From positions 1 through 57,506 of the forward strand of contig CATJSX010000091.1 in NCBI GenBank assembly GCA_949743265.1: 57,506 bases of DNA. The letters run 5' to 3'. Origin of the DNA: an uncultured Peptococcaceae bacterium (GTDB taxonomy: Bacteria; Bacillota; Peptococcia; Peptococcales; Peptococcaceae). Positions 9,107-17,418 of the stretch are shown in pieces. A model generated the notes under the pieces. That model saw only the letters and a program-made list of their open reading frames with translations. It had not been told where the DNA came from and did no database searches. The translations under genes were made by a program, and so were the position numbers. Numbering within the stretch: position 1 is the stretch's first letter; the number at the start of each line of letters is the position of its first letter.

Positions 9107-9133
9107 ACCATTTTTGCCTCATGACATATATTA
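9107..9133 (+). promoter_or_regulatory. candidate sigma-K-like promoter of the small Cys-rich gene cluster
   Basis: AC at 9107-9108, 16 bases, then CATATATTA at 9125-9133. This fits the Bacillus sigma-K consensus (AC, 16, CATANNNTA) exactly, but the consensus is short and AT-rich sequence gives chance matches. An imperfect inverted repeat AAGGTC-GTTAAT-GACCTT follows at 9141-9158 and could be an operator or part of the leader. Confidence 0.35.
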
Positions 9134-9190
9134 ACAATGTAAGGTCGTTAATGACCTTTAAAACAACTTAAACAACAGGGAGGATTTATT

Positions 9191-9406
9191 ATGTCTGAAA
9201 ACTTAACAAGTCAATACGGTTTTGGTTGGGGTGGCTGTGAAGAAGGTTGCGGCTGCACTTCTGGTAATTTTGGCTGCGGCTGCAACGGTAACTTCTTTGA
9301 AACGCTTATCATGCTCATCATCATCATTTGGTTATTGAGATGGTTATTCAGCTGCGGTATCTTTGGCGGTGGCTGCAATAATAGCTGCGGAGCCGGCGCC
9401 TGCTAA
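9191..9406 (+). CDS. Cys/Gly-rich small membrane protein, 71 aa
   Basis: The product has nine cysteines, mostly as GCGC or GC pairs, on both sides of a single hydrophobic helix (residues about 35-53, LIMLIIIIWLLRWLFS). The general style recalls small spore or YjcZ-like proteins, yet I know no named family with this arrangement. An AGGGAGGATTT ribosome binding site is 7 bases from the ATG. It is the first of four tiny plus-strand genes (9191, 9474, 9734, 9877) with short gaps and no terminator until 10221. The helix is closely related to that of the 34-residue peptide at 9734. Location near spoIIM and a sigma-K-like site suggest a spore-coat or mother-cell role; that is inference. Confidence 0.85.
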   Translation: MSENLTSQYGFGWGGCEEGCGCTSGNFGCGCNGNFFETLIMLIIIIWLLRWLFSCGIFGGGCNNSCGAGAC

Positions 9407-9473
9407 ATAAATTCTGCTTGACTAAGGGGGATTTTCTCCACTCCCCCTTGACCTTTATCCAAAGGAGGTCACG

Positions 9474-9704
9474 ATGAACGAACAACGTCAGACAGAGCAC
9501 TCAAGAACAACTCAGCCTTTAGTCAGAACGGTCAGTCATTTAAAGAACACTACCACCAATATTCGTGGTTTTGCCGATAGTGTCGATCATCTGTTAAATG
9601 CTTTTGAAGAATTTTTTCCCTTCATCGACCGGATGGCTCAAACCGGCGAAAAGTTTACCAAAGGCTTTCGTGAGCCCTTCAAAAGACCGCCTTTTCTTCA
9701 TTAG
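9474..9704 (+). CDS. small hypothetical protein, 76 aa, in the Cys-rich cluster
   Basis: Not recognised. The product is a basic, soluble, mostly helical protein without cysteines; the middle (IRGFADSVDHLLNAFEEFFPFIDRM as a predicted amphipathic helix, given here only by its ends: IRGF to IDRM) may bind a membrane surface. It has a near-perfect AAAGGAGGTCACG ribosome binding site. It begins with MNEQ, as does the Cys-rich protein at 9877. Gaps to the neighbours are 67 and 29 bases, so it is very likely cotranscribed with them. Confidence 0.8.
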   Translation: MNEQRQTEHSRTTQPLVRTVSHLKNTTTNIRGFADSVDHLLNAFEEFFPFIDRMAQTGEKFTKGFREPFKRPPFLH

Positions 9705-9733
9705 CGGATTTTGAAGTGAAAGGATAGAAATCT

Positions 9734-9838
9734 ATGTTTCAACAAGAATACGATATGTCTTTAAGTTACTATTACTTTGAAAATATTTTACTGCTGATTA
9801 TTATTCTCTGGCTAGTCAAATGGTTATTCAGCACGTAA
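9734..9838 (+). CDS. 34-residue single-helix membrane peptide
   Basis: A very short frame beginning MFQQEYDMSL and ending WLVKWLFST. It is one hydrophobic helix with a polar N-terminus. In 19 aligned positions its helix shares 12 identical residues with residues 36-54 of the protein at 9191 (FE, LIII, WL, WLFS), so both come from one ancestor and the short frame is under protein-level constraint. A GAAAGGATAG ribosome binding site precedes it, and it fills the space between two genes of the same apparent operon. Confidence 0.7.
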   Translation: MFQQEYDMSLSYYYFENILLLIIILWLVKWLFST

Positions 9839-9876
9839 ATTTTAAAATTTTTAATCCCACTTAGGAGGTTTTTAAT

Positions 9877-10101
9877 ATGAACGAACAAGTATCTTCTTGC
9901 GGTTGCGGCGGCTATGATAACGGTTGCGGCTACGAAACCGCTAACGCTTACAATAATAATTGCGGTTGTGGCTGCGGTTGCAACTGTGGCGGCGCTTACA
10001 ATAACGGCTGCGGCTTTGGCGGCAACTGGATTTGGTGGATCATTATCTTAGCCATTATCTTCTTGCTGTTCTGTTCCTTTGGCGGCGGCGGTTGCTGTTA
10101 A
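9877..10101 (+). CDS. Cys/Gly-rich small membrane protein, 74 aa
   Basis: The product has twelve cysteines, nine of them in an N-terminal half built of CGC, GCG and tyrosine/asparagine-rich spacers (NAYNNN, GGAYNN), then a Trp-rich hydrophobic helix (about residues 50-67) and a GGGGCC tail. It is a second, differently built member of the same class as the protein at 9191. An AGGAGGTTTTTA ribosome binding site lies 7 bases before the ATG. It is last in the cluster and is followed by the terminator at 10221. A structural, disulfide-crosslinked or metal-binding role at the spore surface is possible; function is unknown. Confidence 0.85.
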   Translation: MNEQVSSCGCGGYDNGCGYETANAYNNNCGCGCGCNCGGAYNNGCGFGGNWIWWIIILAIIFLLFCSFGGGGCC

Positions 10102-10220
10102 GATATCCCTGCTCTAACATAGTATTCAAATAAATGGAAAATATGCTTTGCTAAAAAAATGATTTTTAATCATTTCTACAGTAAGAGAACTGTTGCAAAA
10201 TAAAAATTTGCAACATAGAA

Positions 10221-10277
10221 AAACCCCGATAGAAATGCGGCTTTAATGCCAGCAATTGCTATCGGGGTTTCATTTTT
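10221..10277. terminator. bidirectional intrinsic terminator
   Basis: A 12-bp perfect stem, AAACCCCGATAG (10221-10232) with its complement (10259-10270), around a 26-nt loop, with T-rich ends both ways. It serves the Cys-rich cluster (+) and the S41 gene (-). A second inverted repeat, GTTGCAAA to TTTGCAAC, lies just before it (about 10192-10214). Confidence 0.88.
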
Positions 10278-10318
10278 TCCTTTAAAAAAGTATCTTACTA
10301 CAACTGTTGACGATTGGA

Positions 10319-11800
10319 TTAAGATTGTGTTTTTAGCTGCTTAATCAGTTTTACCGCCAACATTTCTGCATCGCCTTTTACCCAAATGTCAGGCTTCAAT
10401 CCAACATATTCGGGAAAATAATCTTCGGGATACAAAATCAAATCACTGCCTAGTTGCACCGCTATATTAGTTTGAGGCAGAATAATATTGGTGTAAGCGT
10501 TGCTAACGCCTACGCCATAAGTATTATCACCAATAACTAACGTATTAGCGATATTGTGAGCGGCATCGACGAAAACTTCTGCCGCTGACGCCGTATTTTT
10601 GCCAGTCAAAATGATCAGCAAGCGATTATTATCAATAAATTTATCTTCAAGCACGCCAGCTAGCATATAATTGTCGTTAAAGCTTTCCAGTGGATCATAA
10701 GCCATAAATGTTGCCGCTGAAGCGTAATAAGGATTATCTTTATTTTCATCATAGGCCGCCAAATCATCCATCGTCCAGCGCTTTAAACCGATGGCATTAG
10801 TCGGCACTTTTTCTCCAGCATAAATTTCTAGCCATTTTAACGGCAATAAACTATTGCCGCCGCCATTTGACCGTAAATCTACAATGACTACCGGCTCATT
10901 TTTCAACTGCTCTGCATAAGACAAAAATTGTTTACCCAGCTGATCGCCTTTAGCTTCATCAAAATACATATTGCGAACAAAAACCACAGGAATTCCTTCT
11001 TGATAATGAAGACTAACCATTTGCTCGCTCTTATCATAATAAGATTGATAATCTTCCGTTGACAAAATTTCCGTTGAACCGTCTTGATAATGAACAATCA
11101 AATCATGCGGATGTCCTTTGGCATTTTCTGCCAACGGCGCTAAAACAACAGGATAATAAATCAGCTCACCTTCTGGTGAAATGCTGCGACCGAAGAGCTT
11201 GTGCAGATTGTCCACACCATCAACAGCCGCTACTAATAAATTATCACTTTGCCGATGAAAGCCATCTTGTTTTAATACAAAAGCGGTGGTTTGATAGAGA
11301 TAAGAAACGATAGGCCGTCCGCTGCTTTTGCGATTAATGGTAAAATGACCATCTTGAATAAAAGATAAATGCTTTTGCATCGACTGCACCAAAACTGCTG
11401 CTGTCAAAGGGTCACTTTGACGACAATCTTCTAAAATAGCCGCTTTAGCGCTCAAAAAAACTTCATCACCGCCAAAATAGTAGTATGGTCCGTAGGTACT
11501 TTTGAGACCTTCAAATAAAATAGCCAAATCGTTTTGTACTTGTTGCAAAGTCAAAACAGTATTACCGTCAAAATTTTGATTATAGCTGCTGTATTGCAGC
11601 AAATCTTCTGTCGTGTATTCTGATCCATCATCTTTTACGTATTGATTAAAATCAATGGTTGGTTTTTTTATGGTTCGATGCTCCAAATTGATATTATTTA
11701 GCCAATCCTCTTGCCACTCAGCAAACGCTGGCGTTGTTGCGAAATTAAATAATAAACATCCGCTTATGACCAACGTCAATAAACGCTTTGCTTTTCTCAT
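10319..11800 (-). CDS. secreted S41-family (tail-specific-type) peptidase
   Basis: A 493-residue protein with a clear Sec signal peptide (cleavage expected after AFA, residue 27). The C-terminal half carries the S41 fold marks: VDLRSNGGG, which forms the oxyanion region, and the nucleophile segment TGKNTASAAEVF, with the Ser in TASAAE. No PDZ domain is obvious, so it is closer to the stand-alone S41 proteins than to CtpA. It acts outside the membrane; the substrate is unknown. The gene is monocistronic, between the terminator at 10221 and a long divergent intergenic region. The general base Lys expected four residues after the Ser is not present as such, so activity should be judged with care. 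Confidence 0.85.
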   Translation of the reverse strand: MRKAKRLLTLVISGCLLFNFATTPAFAEWQEDWLNNINLEHRTIKKPTIDFNQYVKDDGSEYTTEDLLQYSSYNQNFDGNTVLTLQQVQNDLAILFEGLKSTYGPYYYFGGDEVFLSAKAAILEDCRQSDPLTAAVLVQSMQKHLSFIQDGHFTINRKSSGRPIVSYLYQTTAFVLKQDGFHRQSDNLLVAAVDGVDNLHKLFGRSISPEGELIYYPVVLAPLAENAKGHPHDLIVHYQDGSTEILSTEDYQSYYDKSEQMVSLHYQEGIPVVFVRNMYFDEAKGDQLGKQFLSYAEQLKNEPVVIVDLRSNGGGNSLLPLKWLEIYAGEKVPTNAIGLKRWTMDDLAAYDENKDNPYYASAATFMAYDPLESFNDNYMLAGVLEDKFIDNNRLLIILTGKNTASAAEVFVDAAHNIANTLVIGDNTYGVGVSNAYTNIILPQTNIAVQLGSDLILYPEDYFPEYVGLKPDIWVKGDAEMLAVKLIKQLKTQS

Positions 11801-12153
11801 TTAGGCACGTCCTTTCTTTAGTTTCTGCAAAATTTGTTTAAAAATTTTCTTCACAACGCTAAGTAAAATAGCACGCTGAAAATCTATGACCAAGTTTAGT
11901 ATATCATTTATCCTTTGTGGTGACAAGAAATATCAAAAATCTTTAATGTAATTTAACCGCAATCATTTTACTGTTTGTCGCAACTATAATATCAAAATTG
12001 ATTATGCTATTTTGACATAATAGTTGCTTTGGATAGCATTATGCAAAGCAAAAATAATACATTACAATTTATATTGTAAATAGTTTTAATTCGCGCGAGA
12101 AGTTATTTACAAATAAAAATTTCTTTAAATCATTAGGGAAAGGGTGAAATGAT
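11801..12153. promoter_or_regulatory. divergent regulatory region with several palindromes
   Basis: No gene is seen here. For the plus-strand permease there is a TTGACA at 12012-12017 with a weak -10 (TAGCAT) 16 bases on. Possible operators are GCATTATGC (12036-12044), a 7-bp-arm palindrome TTACAAT-TTAT-ATTGTAA (12062-12079), GTAAATA to TATTTAC (12076-12110), and a near-perfect pair GCAACTATAAT / ATAATAGTTGC (11980-11990 and 12017-12027). LysR-type regulators often bind T-N11-A sites of this sort, and a LysR gene lies at the other end of the permease operon. Confidence 0.45.
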
Positions 12154-13531
12154 ATGTCAAATACGGTTACAAAAATAAAATGGCTTGCCGCAATTTTGAT
12201 GCCTGTTTGTATTTATTTGATTCCCGTAAACGATGTATTTACCTTTGAAATGCGTGCTTTTTTGGTGGCAACTGTGTTTGTCTTTGGCAGCTTTCGAGTT
12301 AGCGCCTAATCTTTTAGTCGGCTTATTGTTGCCAGTAATGTATGTTATTCTAAAGGCCGTACCAGTTAATACAGCATTAGGAATTTGGTCCTCCAGCTTC
12401 ATGATTTTCATGTGTATTGGTGGCATGATTTTCGCTAATATATTAGATGAAAGCGGTCTGCTCCGTCGAATCGTCTTGTGGGCAGGCACAAAATGCAAGG
12501 ATAGTTTGATAAAGCTTTTAATGGCATTGATGATTGCTGGACTATTCGTTATGCAACTTACTTTCTCTAGTGGCTGGATGGTTACGCTGATTCTTTGTTA
12601 TGGCGTGGTTAAGGCATTACATTTGGAAAATACCAAAGAAGGTATTTTAATCATGATTGTTGGGCAGATTGTTTCCACAACAGCCTTAAATTTGGTTTAT
12701 AATCCTCTAACCATTGCCTTTTGGGGTGCTGGTGTTCAGATGGCAGTGCCAGATTTCCAAATGTCAGGCTGGGAAATACCACTGTATAATTTACCTTTGA
12801 CAGTGATGCAATTTATTATTGTCTTCATTTTCTTTAAGCTGTACAAGCCAAATAAGATGTTAAATGGTGGTCAAGCATATTTTGAGGCAGAATATGCTAA
12901 GTTGGGTAAAGTTACCTTTGAAGAAAAGAAAGCTGCTGTATTGGCTGTTGTATTATTCGCTTATATTTTTACTCAGCCTATTCACCGTTGGGATGTGAAT
13001 TATGGCTTCATTATCATTCCAATGCTTGCCTTTTTGCCTGGCATTGATATCGCAACGAGAGAAAAATCGTTGGATACAGTCAACTTAGGATTTATCGTGT
13101 TTATCGCCTCTTGTATGGGTATTGGCAATGTAGGTGGTGCGGTAGGCATTGGACCAGCTATCAGCACATATGTAACACCTCTTTTGCAAGGATGTCCTAA
13201 GCCGGTATTTTTATTCTTATGTATCATTTTCGGTATTATTATGAACGTGCTTATGACCCCATCGGCTATGCAGGGAATGTTCCCCGGTCCGTTGGCTGCG
13301 TTGGGAACAGGATTAGGTATTCATTATCCACTGTTGCCGTTTATGGCAATGTTTTTTGCTAATGATATGGTGTTTTTTCCCTATGAAAACGCGTATTTGC
13401 TCGTTCTTTTCAGTTTTGGCATCATGAGTATGAAGGAATTTATGAAATACAATATTATCAAAATGGGTATTACATTAGTTTTATTTTGGGTTATCGTTTT
13501 GCCATGGTGGTACTTTATGGGGCTTATTTAA
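12154..13531 (+). pseudogene. SLC13/DASS-type anion permease, frameshifted near the 5' end
   Basis: The natural start is the ATG at 12154, behind the GGGAAAGGGTG ribosome binding site, and reads MSNTVTKIKWLAAIL as a first membrane helix. This frame stops at 12307. The rest (LAAFELAPNLLVGLLLP onwards, about 410 residues, ten or more helices) is in the next frame, which is closed upstream by a stop at 12227. One extra base between 12230 and 12306, for example one T in the GTGTTTGTC run near 12283, would restore a single protein of about 458 residues. The remainder looks fully conserved, including the hydrophobic pattern and the NVLMTPSAMQGMF motif region. Family: divalent anion (dicarboxylate or sulfate):Na+ symporters. 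The amidohydrolase-like gene follows after 48 bases, suggesting import of an organic acid. Confidence 0.8.
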
Positions 13532-13579
13532 TAGACTTACAATAATCTAATAAAAAATTTAATTTGAGGAGAGAGTATC

Positions 13580-14419
13580 ATGAAAATTATTGACATGCGT
13601 GTTCGTCCACCGTTTCAGCCATATTTGGAGAGCTTTTACGATGAGACGTATGATGGTTTAACGGCCGTAAAAAATTTCGCTCCACGTTTTGGTATGAAGA
13701 TGGCGCCATCTGTACGGGAAAAATCTTTGCCTATGCTGTTAGAGGAAATGGCTGCGGCAAATATAACCACTGGCGTAGTATCTATCCGCCAAAATCAGAG
13801 AGGTTATGAAAATGATGCTTTAATTGAGTTGCTAGAACAATATCCTGACAAATTTGTAGGGGCTTGCGGATTATCTGCCATTGGTGGTCAAGAATCAATA
13901 GATATTATCAAAAAATATGTGGTAGATGGTCCTTGTGTTGCGCCGTTTTTGGAGCCGGGGATGAATGGCTTACATTTGGATGATGAGAGGATATTTGCAA
14001 TTTACGATTATTGTGCGCAGAATGATATTCCCTTGATGATTTCATTTGGCGGCTTACATGGGACAACGCCAGAATATTGCAATGCTACTCATGCCGCTAT
14101 TGTGGCGCAAGAATTTCCTAAGCTGAAAATGGTATTATGCCATGCTGGATGGCCTTGGGTAGAAACCGCTGTGCAAGTAGCCTTCAGAGAGCCATGCGTT
14201 TATTTATCACCCGATCTTTATTCATTCCATGTAGCTGGCGGACGAGATTATATAGAAGCCGCCAATTATATGCTTTCACAAAAATTTATGTTTGGCTCAG
14301 CTTATCCCTGTGCTGATATGGAAAGCGCAGTTGCTTATTATTTGGAAAATCTGCGTCCAGAAGTTATCGAAAATATTATGTACAAAAATGCTGCTAACTT
14401 TTTGAAGCTGGAAAACTAA
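13580..14419 (+). CDS. amidohydrolase_2-family protein lacking key metal ligands
   Basis: A 279-residue TIM-barrel protein of the amidohydrolase-related (ACMSD-like) family. At the N-terminus the usual H-x-H metal pair is replaced by MRVRPP (residues 6-11). The histidine in LCHAG (188) is kept, but the aspartate expected in FGSDYP is alanine (FGSAYP, 238-243). Hence the protein probably does not use the standard metal chemistry; it may have another activity or only bind its ligand. It has a GAGGAGAG ribosome binding site and is the second gene after the permease, so it probably acts on the imported compound. The convergent LysR gene may regulate both. Confidence 0.85.
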   Translation: MKIIDMRVRPPFQPYLESFYDETYDGLTAVKNFAPRFGMKMAPSVREKSLPMLLEEMAAANITTGVVSIRQNQRGYENDALIELLEQYPDKFVGACGLSAIGGQESIDIIKKYVVDGPCVAPFLEPGMNGLHLDDERIFAIYDYCAQNDIPLMISFGGLHGTTPEYCNATHAAIVAQEFPKLKMVLCHAGWPWVETAVQVAFREPCVYLSPDLYSFHVAGGRDYIEAANYMLSQKFMFGSAYPCADMESAVAYYLENLRPEVIENIMYKNAANFLKLEN

Positions 14420-14432
14420 CAAAAATATCAAC

Positions 14433-14484
14433 AAAATGAGCAAAGATAATCCGCTATAAGAGATTATCCTTGCTCATTTTTAGA
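14433..14484. terminator. bidirectional terminator between amidohydrolase and LysR genes
   Basis: A 19-bp stem with one mismatch (14433-14451 with 14462-14480), followed by T-rich sequence; the distal arm touches the LysR stop codon. Confidence 0.85.
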
Positions 14485-15430
14485 TATTCTGTAAAGAACA
14501 ATAATAGTGGCATAACATATCGGCAATAATGGTTTCTTCTATGGTAGTCTTGTTGGCATACATAATGTAATATGTCATTGGCAGATGAAAATCTGTTACA
14601 ACCAAGGGTATGATTTGAACATTTTTACGATGAGTTTCATGGCGAGTAATGATATCACCCGTTATCATAATACTTTGATTAGAAGCCGTTAATTCCATAA
14701 TAGTATAGCGATTGCTAAGAAAAATGTTATTCTTAGAATGTATATTGAAGACATCAAGTAAACCAGCGGCGGCAAATTGAGCATTGGTTGCATTTTCTGT
14801 ATTGATTGAATAAGTTGCCAATGGGTAATTTTTTAAATCGATGATACTTAGACCTTTCTGCCCACTCAAGGGATTGTCAAAGCTAGCAAAAAATTTATAT
14901 TCGTCGTCAAAGAGTGGCTTGAGCTGCATATCGTGTTCGTTGGCAAAAGTATCTATCTCTTTTTGCGTTTGGTCATTATAATGACTGAAGCAAATAGTGT
15001 GCGGAGCTTCCAGCGTTTTTTGCAAAATATCCGGCAATTGCGCTTCAAACAAAAGAAGCTGAATTTGTGGATATTTTTGCGATACCTCGCAAAATATTTG
15101 ATTCATCACTGTATTGCAAATCATTGGCAATGCAACAATACGTACAATAGTCGTTTGTTTCTTCTCCTGCAAAAACATATCCTGCCATTGTCGATTGCAA
15201 GCAGTATAAAGTTCAAGGATTTTCACACAGTCATCGTAAACTTTTTGACCAATTTTTGTCAGCACAATTCCCTGCTGAGAGCGTTCCAACAAAGGAAAAC
15301 CGAGCTCTTGTTCTATAGCGCTGATTTTACGACTTAAAGCAGGCTGTGTCATGAATAATATTTTAGCCGCTTTATTGATGGACTTGGCGTTAACCGTTTT
15401 GACAAAATAATTCATATCATCAAGTTTCAT
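14480..15430 (-). CDS. LysR-family transcriptional regulator
   Basis: A 316-residue regulator with an N-terminal winged helix-turn-helix (residues about 3-62: NYFVKTVNAKSINKAAKIL, then TQPALSRKISAIEQELG) and the C-terminal ligand-binding domain. The gene converges on the permease-amidohydrolase pair, whose promoter region at 11801-12153 carries LysR-like palindromes. It may therefore respond to the transported organic acid. It starts with ATG behind a weak AAAGGTGA site. Confidence 0.9.
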   Translation of the reverse strand: MKLDDMNYFVKTVNAKSINKAAKILFMTQPALSRKISAIEQELGFPLLERSQQGIVLTKIGQKVYDDCVKILELYTACNRQWQDMFLQEKKQTTIVRIVALPMICNTVMNQIFCEVSQKYPQIQLLLFEAQLPDILQKTLEAPHTICFSHYNDQTQKEIDTFANEHDMQLKPLFDDEYKFFASFDNPLSGQKGLSIIDLKNYPLATYSINTENATNAQFAAAGLLDVFNIHSKNNIFLSNRYTIMELTASNQSIMITGDIITRHETHRKNVQIIPLVVTDFHLPMTYYIMYANKTTIEETIIADMLCHYYCSLQNI

Positions 15431-15840
15431 AGCGTCACCTTTTCAGTATTATTAAGTATGAAATGAATTTTCTCTTACTTATCCTCGCTCATCTACCAAA
15501 TAGCAAGGCTTAAACAATTCTGCTTTCGACAAAATTTCACGACATAATGTGATCCATTCCACATCTTTGCGGTAATTTTCTCATTTTGTACAAAGCATTT
15601 CAGATACATAGCAAAATCTTCTCCGATAAGTATTTCGGAAAAATCATATTCATGATTCATTCTTTGCTTGTATTTTATCAAAAAAGTTTCAATTCAACAA
15701 GACAACATCAGCAATAAGACGTTTAAACGGCACAGTTCATTTAAAAAGATTTTATTTCGTGAGATATGATAAAATTTTCATGCTTTGAATTTTTTTAAAG
15801 TATTTTTGCAGCTTGATGAAAAATAATACAAAAAAGAGTT
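15431..15840. other. intergenic region, no convincing gene
   Basis: AT-rich sequence between the starts of the LysR gene and the stop of the HD gene. A 62-codon minus-strand frame (15493-15681) begins with TTG, lacks a ribosome binding site and matches nothing I know; an internal ATG would give 55 residues. It could be a gene remnant. No clear terminator for the LysR side is needed here, and none is seen. Confidence 0.5.
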
Positions 15841-16425
15841 TTAGAGCAAATTACCGCTTTCGATATGTTCCTGAAGGATTTGGTCTATAACGTTGAACAA
15901 CTTTGTAGAGCCCAGTTTTGTTTTGGTTTGGCGTTCATATACTTGCTGCGCTGTTACTTGATGGTCTTTCCAGTCGCTGCCGCCGTTACTATTATTGAGT
16001 AAAATTGGCTGCAAATTATCCATGACATGAGCAAATTTGGCTTCCGCTGTTTCATAGGCTTCAAACTCATCAAATAAAGCAATCAATTCTTGTTGTTGAT
16101 CCTTTGGCAAAAGAGCATAGATTTTTTCTTTCGCAGCGTCTTCTCTAGCTTTTTGTGTTTTCAAATTTTCGGTATCGTAGGCGTATGTATCGCCAGCTTC
16201 AATTTCTACAATATCATGTATCAAACACATCAGCATAACTTTGGCAACATCTATAGTTTCGTTAGCGTATTCTTTTAACAAATAAGCCATAATTGCCATA
16301 TGCCATGCGTGCTCGGCGTCATTTTCTTGTCTTTTGTGTCCGGATAGATAGGTTTGGCGAAAAATATTTTTTTCTTGATCAATTTCTAAAATGAAATTCA
16401 GTTGTTTTTCCAATCGTTCATCCAT
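15841..16425 (-). CDS. HD-domain hydrolase (YfbR/HDDC2-like 5'-deoxynucleotidase)
   Basis: A 194-residue protein of the HD phosphohydrolase superfamily. Metal-binding residues are seen in ENDAEHAWH and in the central IHDIVEIEAGD. This is the layout of the YfbR/HDDC2 group, whose members hydrolyse deoxynucleoside 5'-monophosphates. The ATG at 16425 is preceded by GGGAGGTGCT; the longer frame upstream has no ribosome binding site. An extended -10 (TGTTATAAT, minus strand, about 16456-16463) suggests its own promoter. Substrate is inferred from the family only. Confidence 0.87.
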   Translation of the reverse strand: MDERLEKQLNFILEIDQEKNIFRQTYLSGHKRQENDAEHAWHMAIMAYLLKEYANETIDVAKVMLMCLIHDIVEIEAGDTYAYDTENLKTQKAREDAAKEKIYALLPKDQQQELIALFDEFEAYETAEAKFAHVMDNLQPILLNNSNGGSDWKDHQVTAQQVYERQTKTKLGSTKLFNVIDQILQEHIESGNLL

Positions 16426-16766
16426 ATGATAGCACCTCCCATAAGTTTTAAATTGATTATAACACAATTCAATGATTTCGAGATACATAAAAAATTCTAC
16501 TGCGCTTTTTGGTCGTTACATAACGTTTTTGTTGAATAAACCTTGGTTGTTGCGATCATCCCTTTTAAACTTTACAAAATTTTGGTATAATTTTTTCGAT
16601 AAAATATCAACCATAAAGATTTGCTAAAAATTTTGATGCTATGGCTTCTACGATAATCAAATTATCACTTCACGTCAATCGTTTGAATTGGTTATTATGA
16701 ATATATTGTAACCACAAAAATTGCTTAGTAGAAAATAAAATAGACAACTGCTTTCAGGAGGAAAAA
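16426..16766. other. divergent intergenic region with promoter elements
   Basis: Minus strand: the extended -10 TGTTATAAT for the HD gene. Plus strand: a TATAAT within GGTATAATTTT near 16584-16590 and general AT-rich sequence before the glycosylase gene, without a good -35. No gene or RNA structure is seen. Confidence 0.4.
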
Positions 16767-17270
16767 ATGATTTATTCGTTTGCGCCTATTATCGATAAAG
16801 ATAGTCGTATTTTAATTTTGGGGTCAATGCCTAGCATACGGTCCTTAGAATTGGGACAATATTATGGTCATGGACAAAATTATTTTTGGCCAATGCTTTT
16901 TGAATTATTTGGCGAGACTTACAGCAATGATTATGAGCAAAAAAAGCGCTTGATTTTATCTCATCGTTTAGCGTTATGGGATGTATTAGGCAGCTGCGAA
17001 CGAGAAGGCAGCTTGGATAGCAACATCACTAATGAGATAGCTAACGATTTTGACGTTTTTTTTAAAGAATATCCGCTAATCAAAGCAATTTTGTTTAATG
17101 GTACGAAAGCAGAGCAAAGTTTTAAAAAGTATTTTCCGCAGCTTTTTCAGACAATGACGCATTATAAAATGCCTTCAACTAGTCCAGCACATACGATGAA
17201 ACGCCAAGATAAATTAACTCAATGGCGGCTTTTAGAACAATTATTGGCTGAATTGGAGAACGAAAATTAA
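16767..17270 (+). CDS. hypoxanthine-DNA (deoxyinosine) glycosylase, UDG superfamily
   Basis: A 167-residue member of the Mug/UDG superfamily group known as DNA-deoxyinosine glycosylase. It excises deaminated adenine (hypoxanthine) from DNA and so starts base-excision repair. Motif 1 is at the N-terminus (LGSMPSIRSLELGQYYGHGQ followed by NYFWP), motif 2 near the C-terminus (STSPAHTM). The start ATG lies behind CAGGAGGAAA. It stands alone, with no partner in repair nearby. Confidence 0.88.
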   Translation: MIYSFAPIIDKDSRILILGSMPSIRSLELGQYYGHGQNYFWPMLFELFGETYSNDYEQKKRLILSHRLALWDVLGSCEREGSLDSNITNEIANDFDVFFKEYPLIKAILFNGTKAEQSFKKYFPQLFQTMTHYKMPSTSPAHTMKRQDKLTQWRLLEQLLAELENEN

Positions 17271-17418
17271 AAATAACGGAGTGGAACACATGAAGAAAGC
17301 ATCGCTAATTTTGCATCTCCTTTTTCGGAATTGTATCCCCATTTGATAGAAATACGAGTGTAATTGTGGTATTCTATTAAAAATACACAAATTAGAACTG
17401 CTAAAGGGAGATAACATC

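Noticed and set aside
15493-15681. 62-codon minus-strand frame
   Set aside because: TTG start, no ribosome binding site, no recognisable motif; could be a remnant but not supported.
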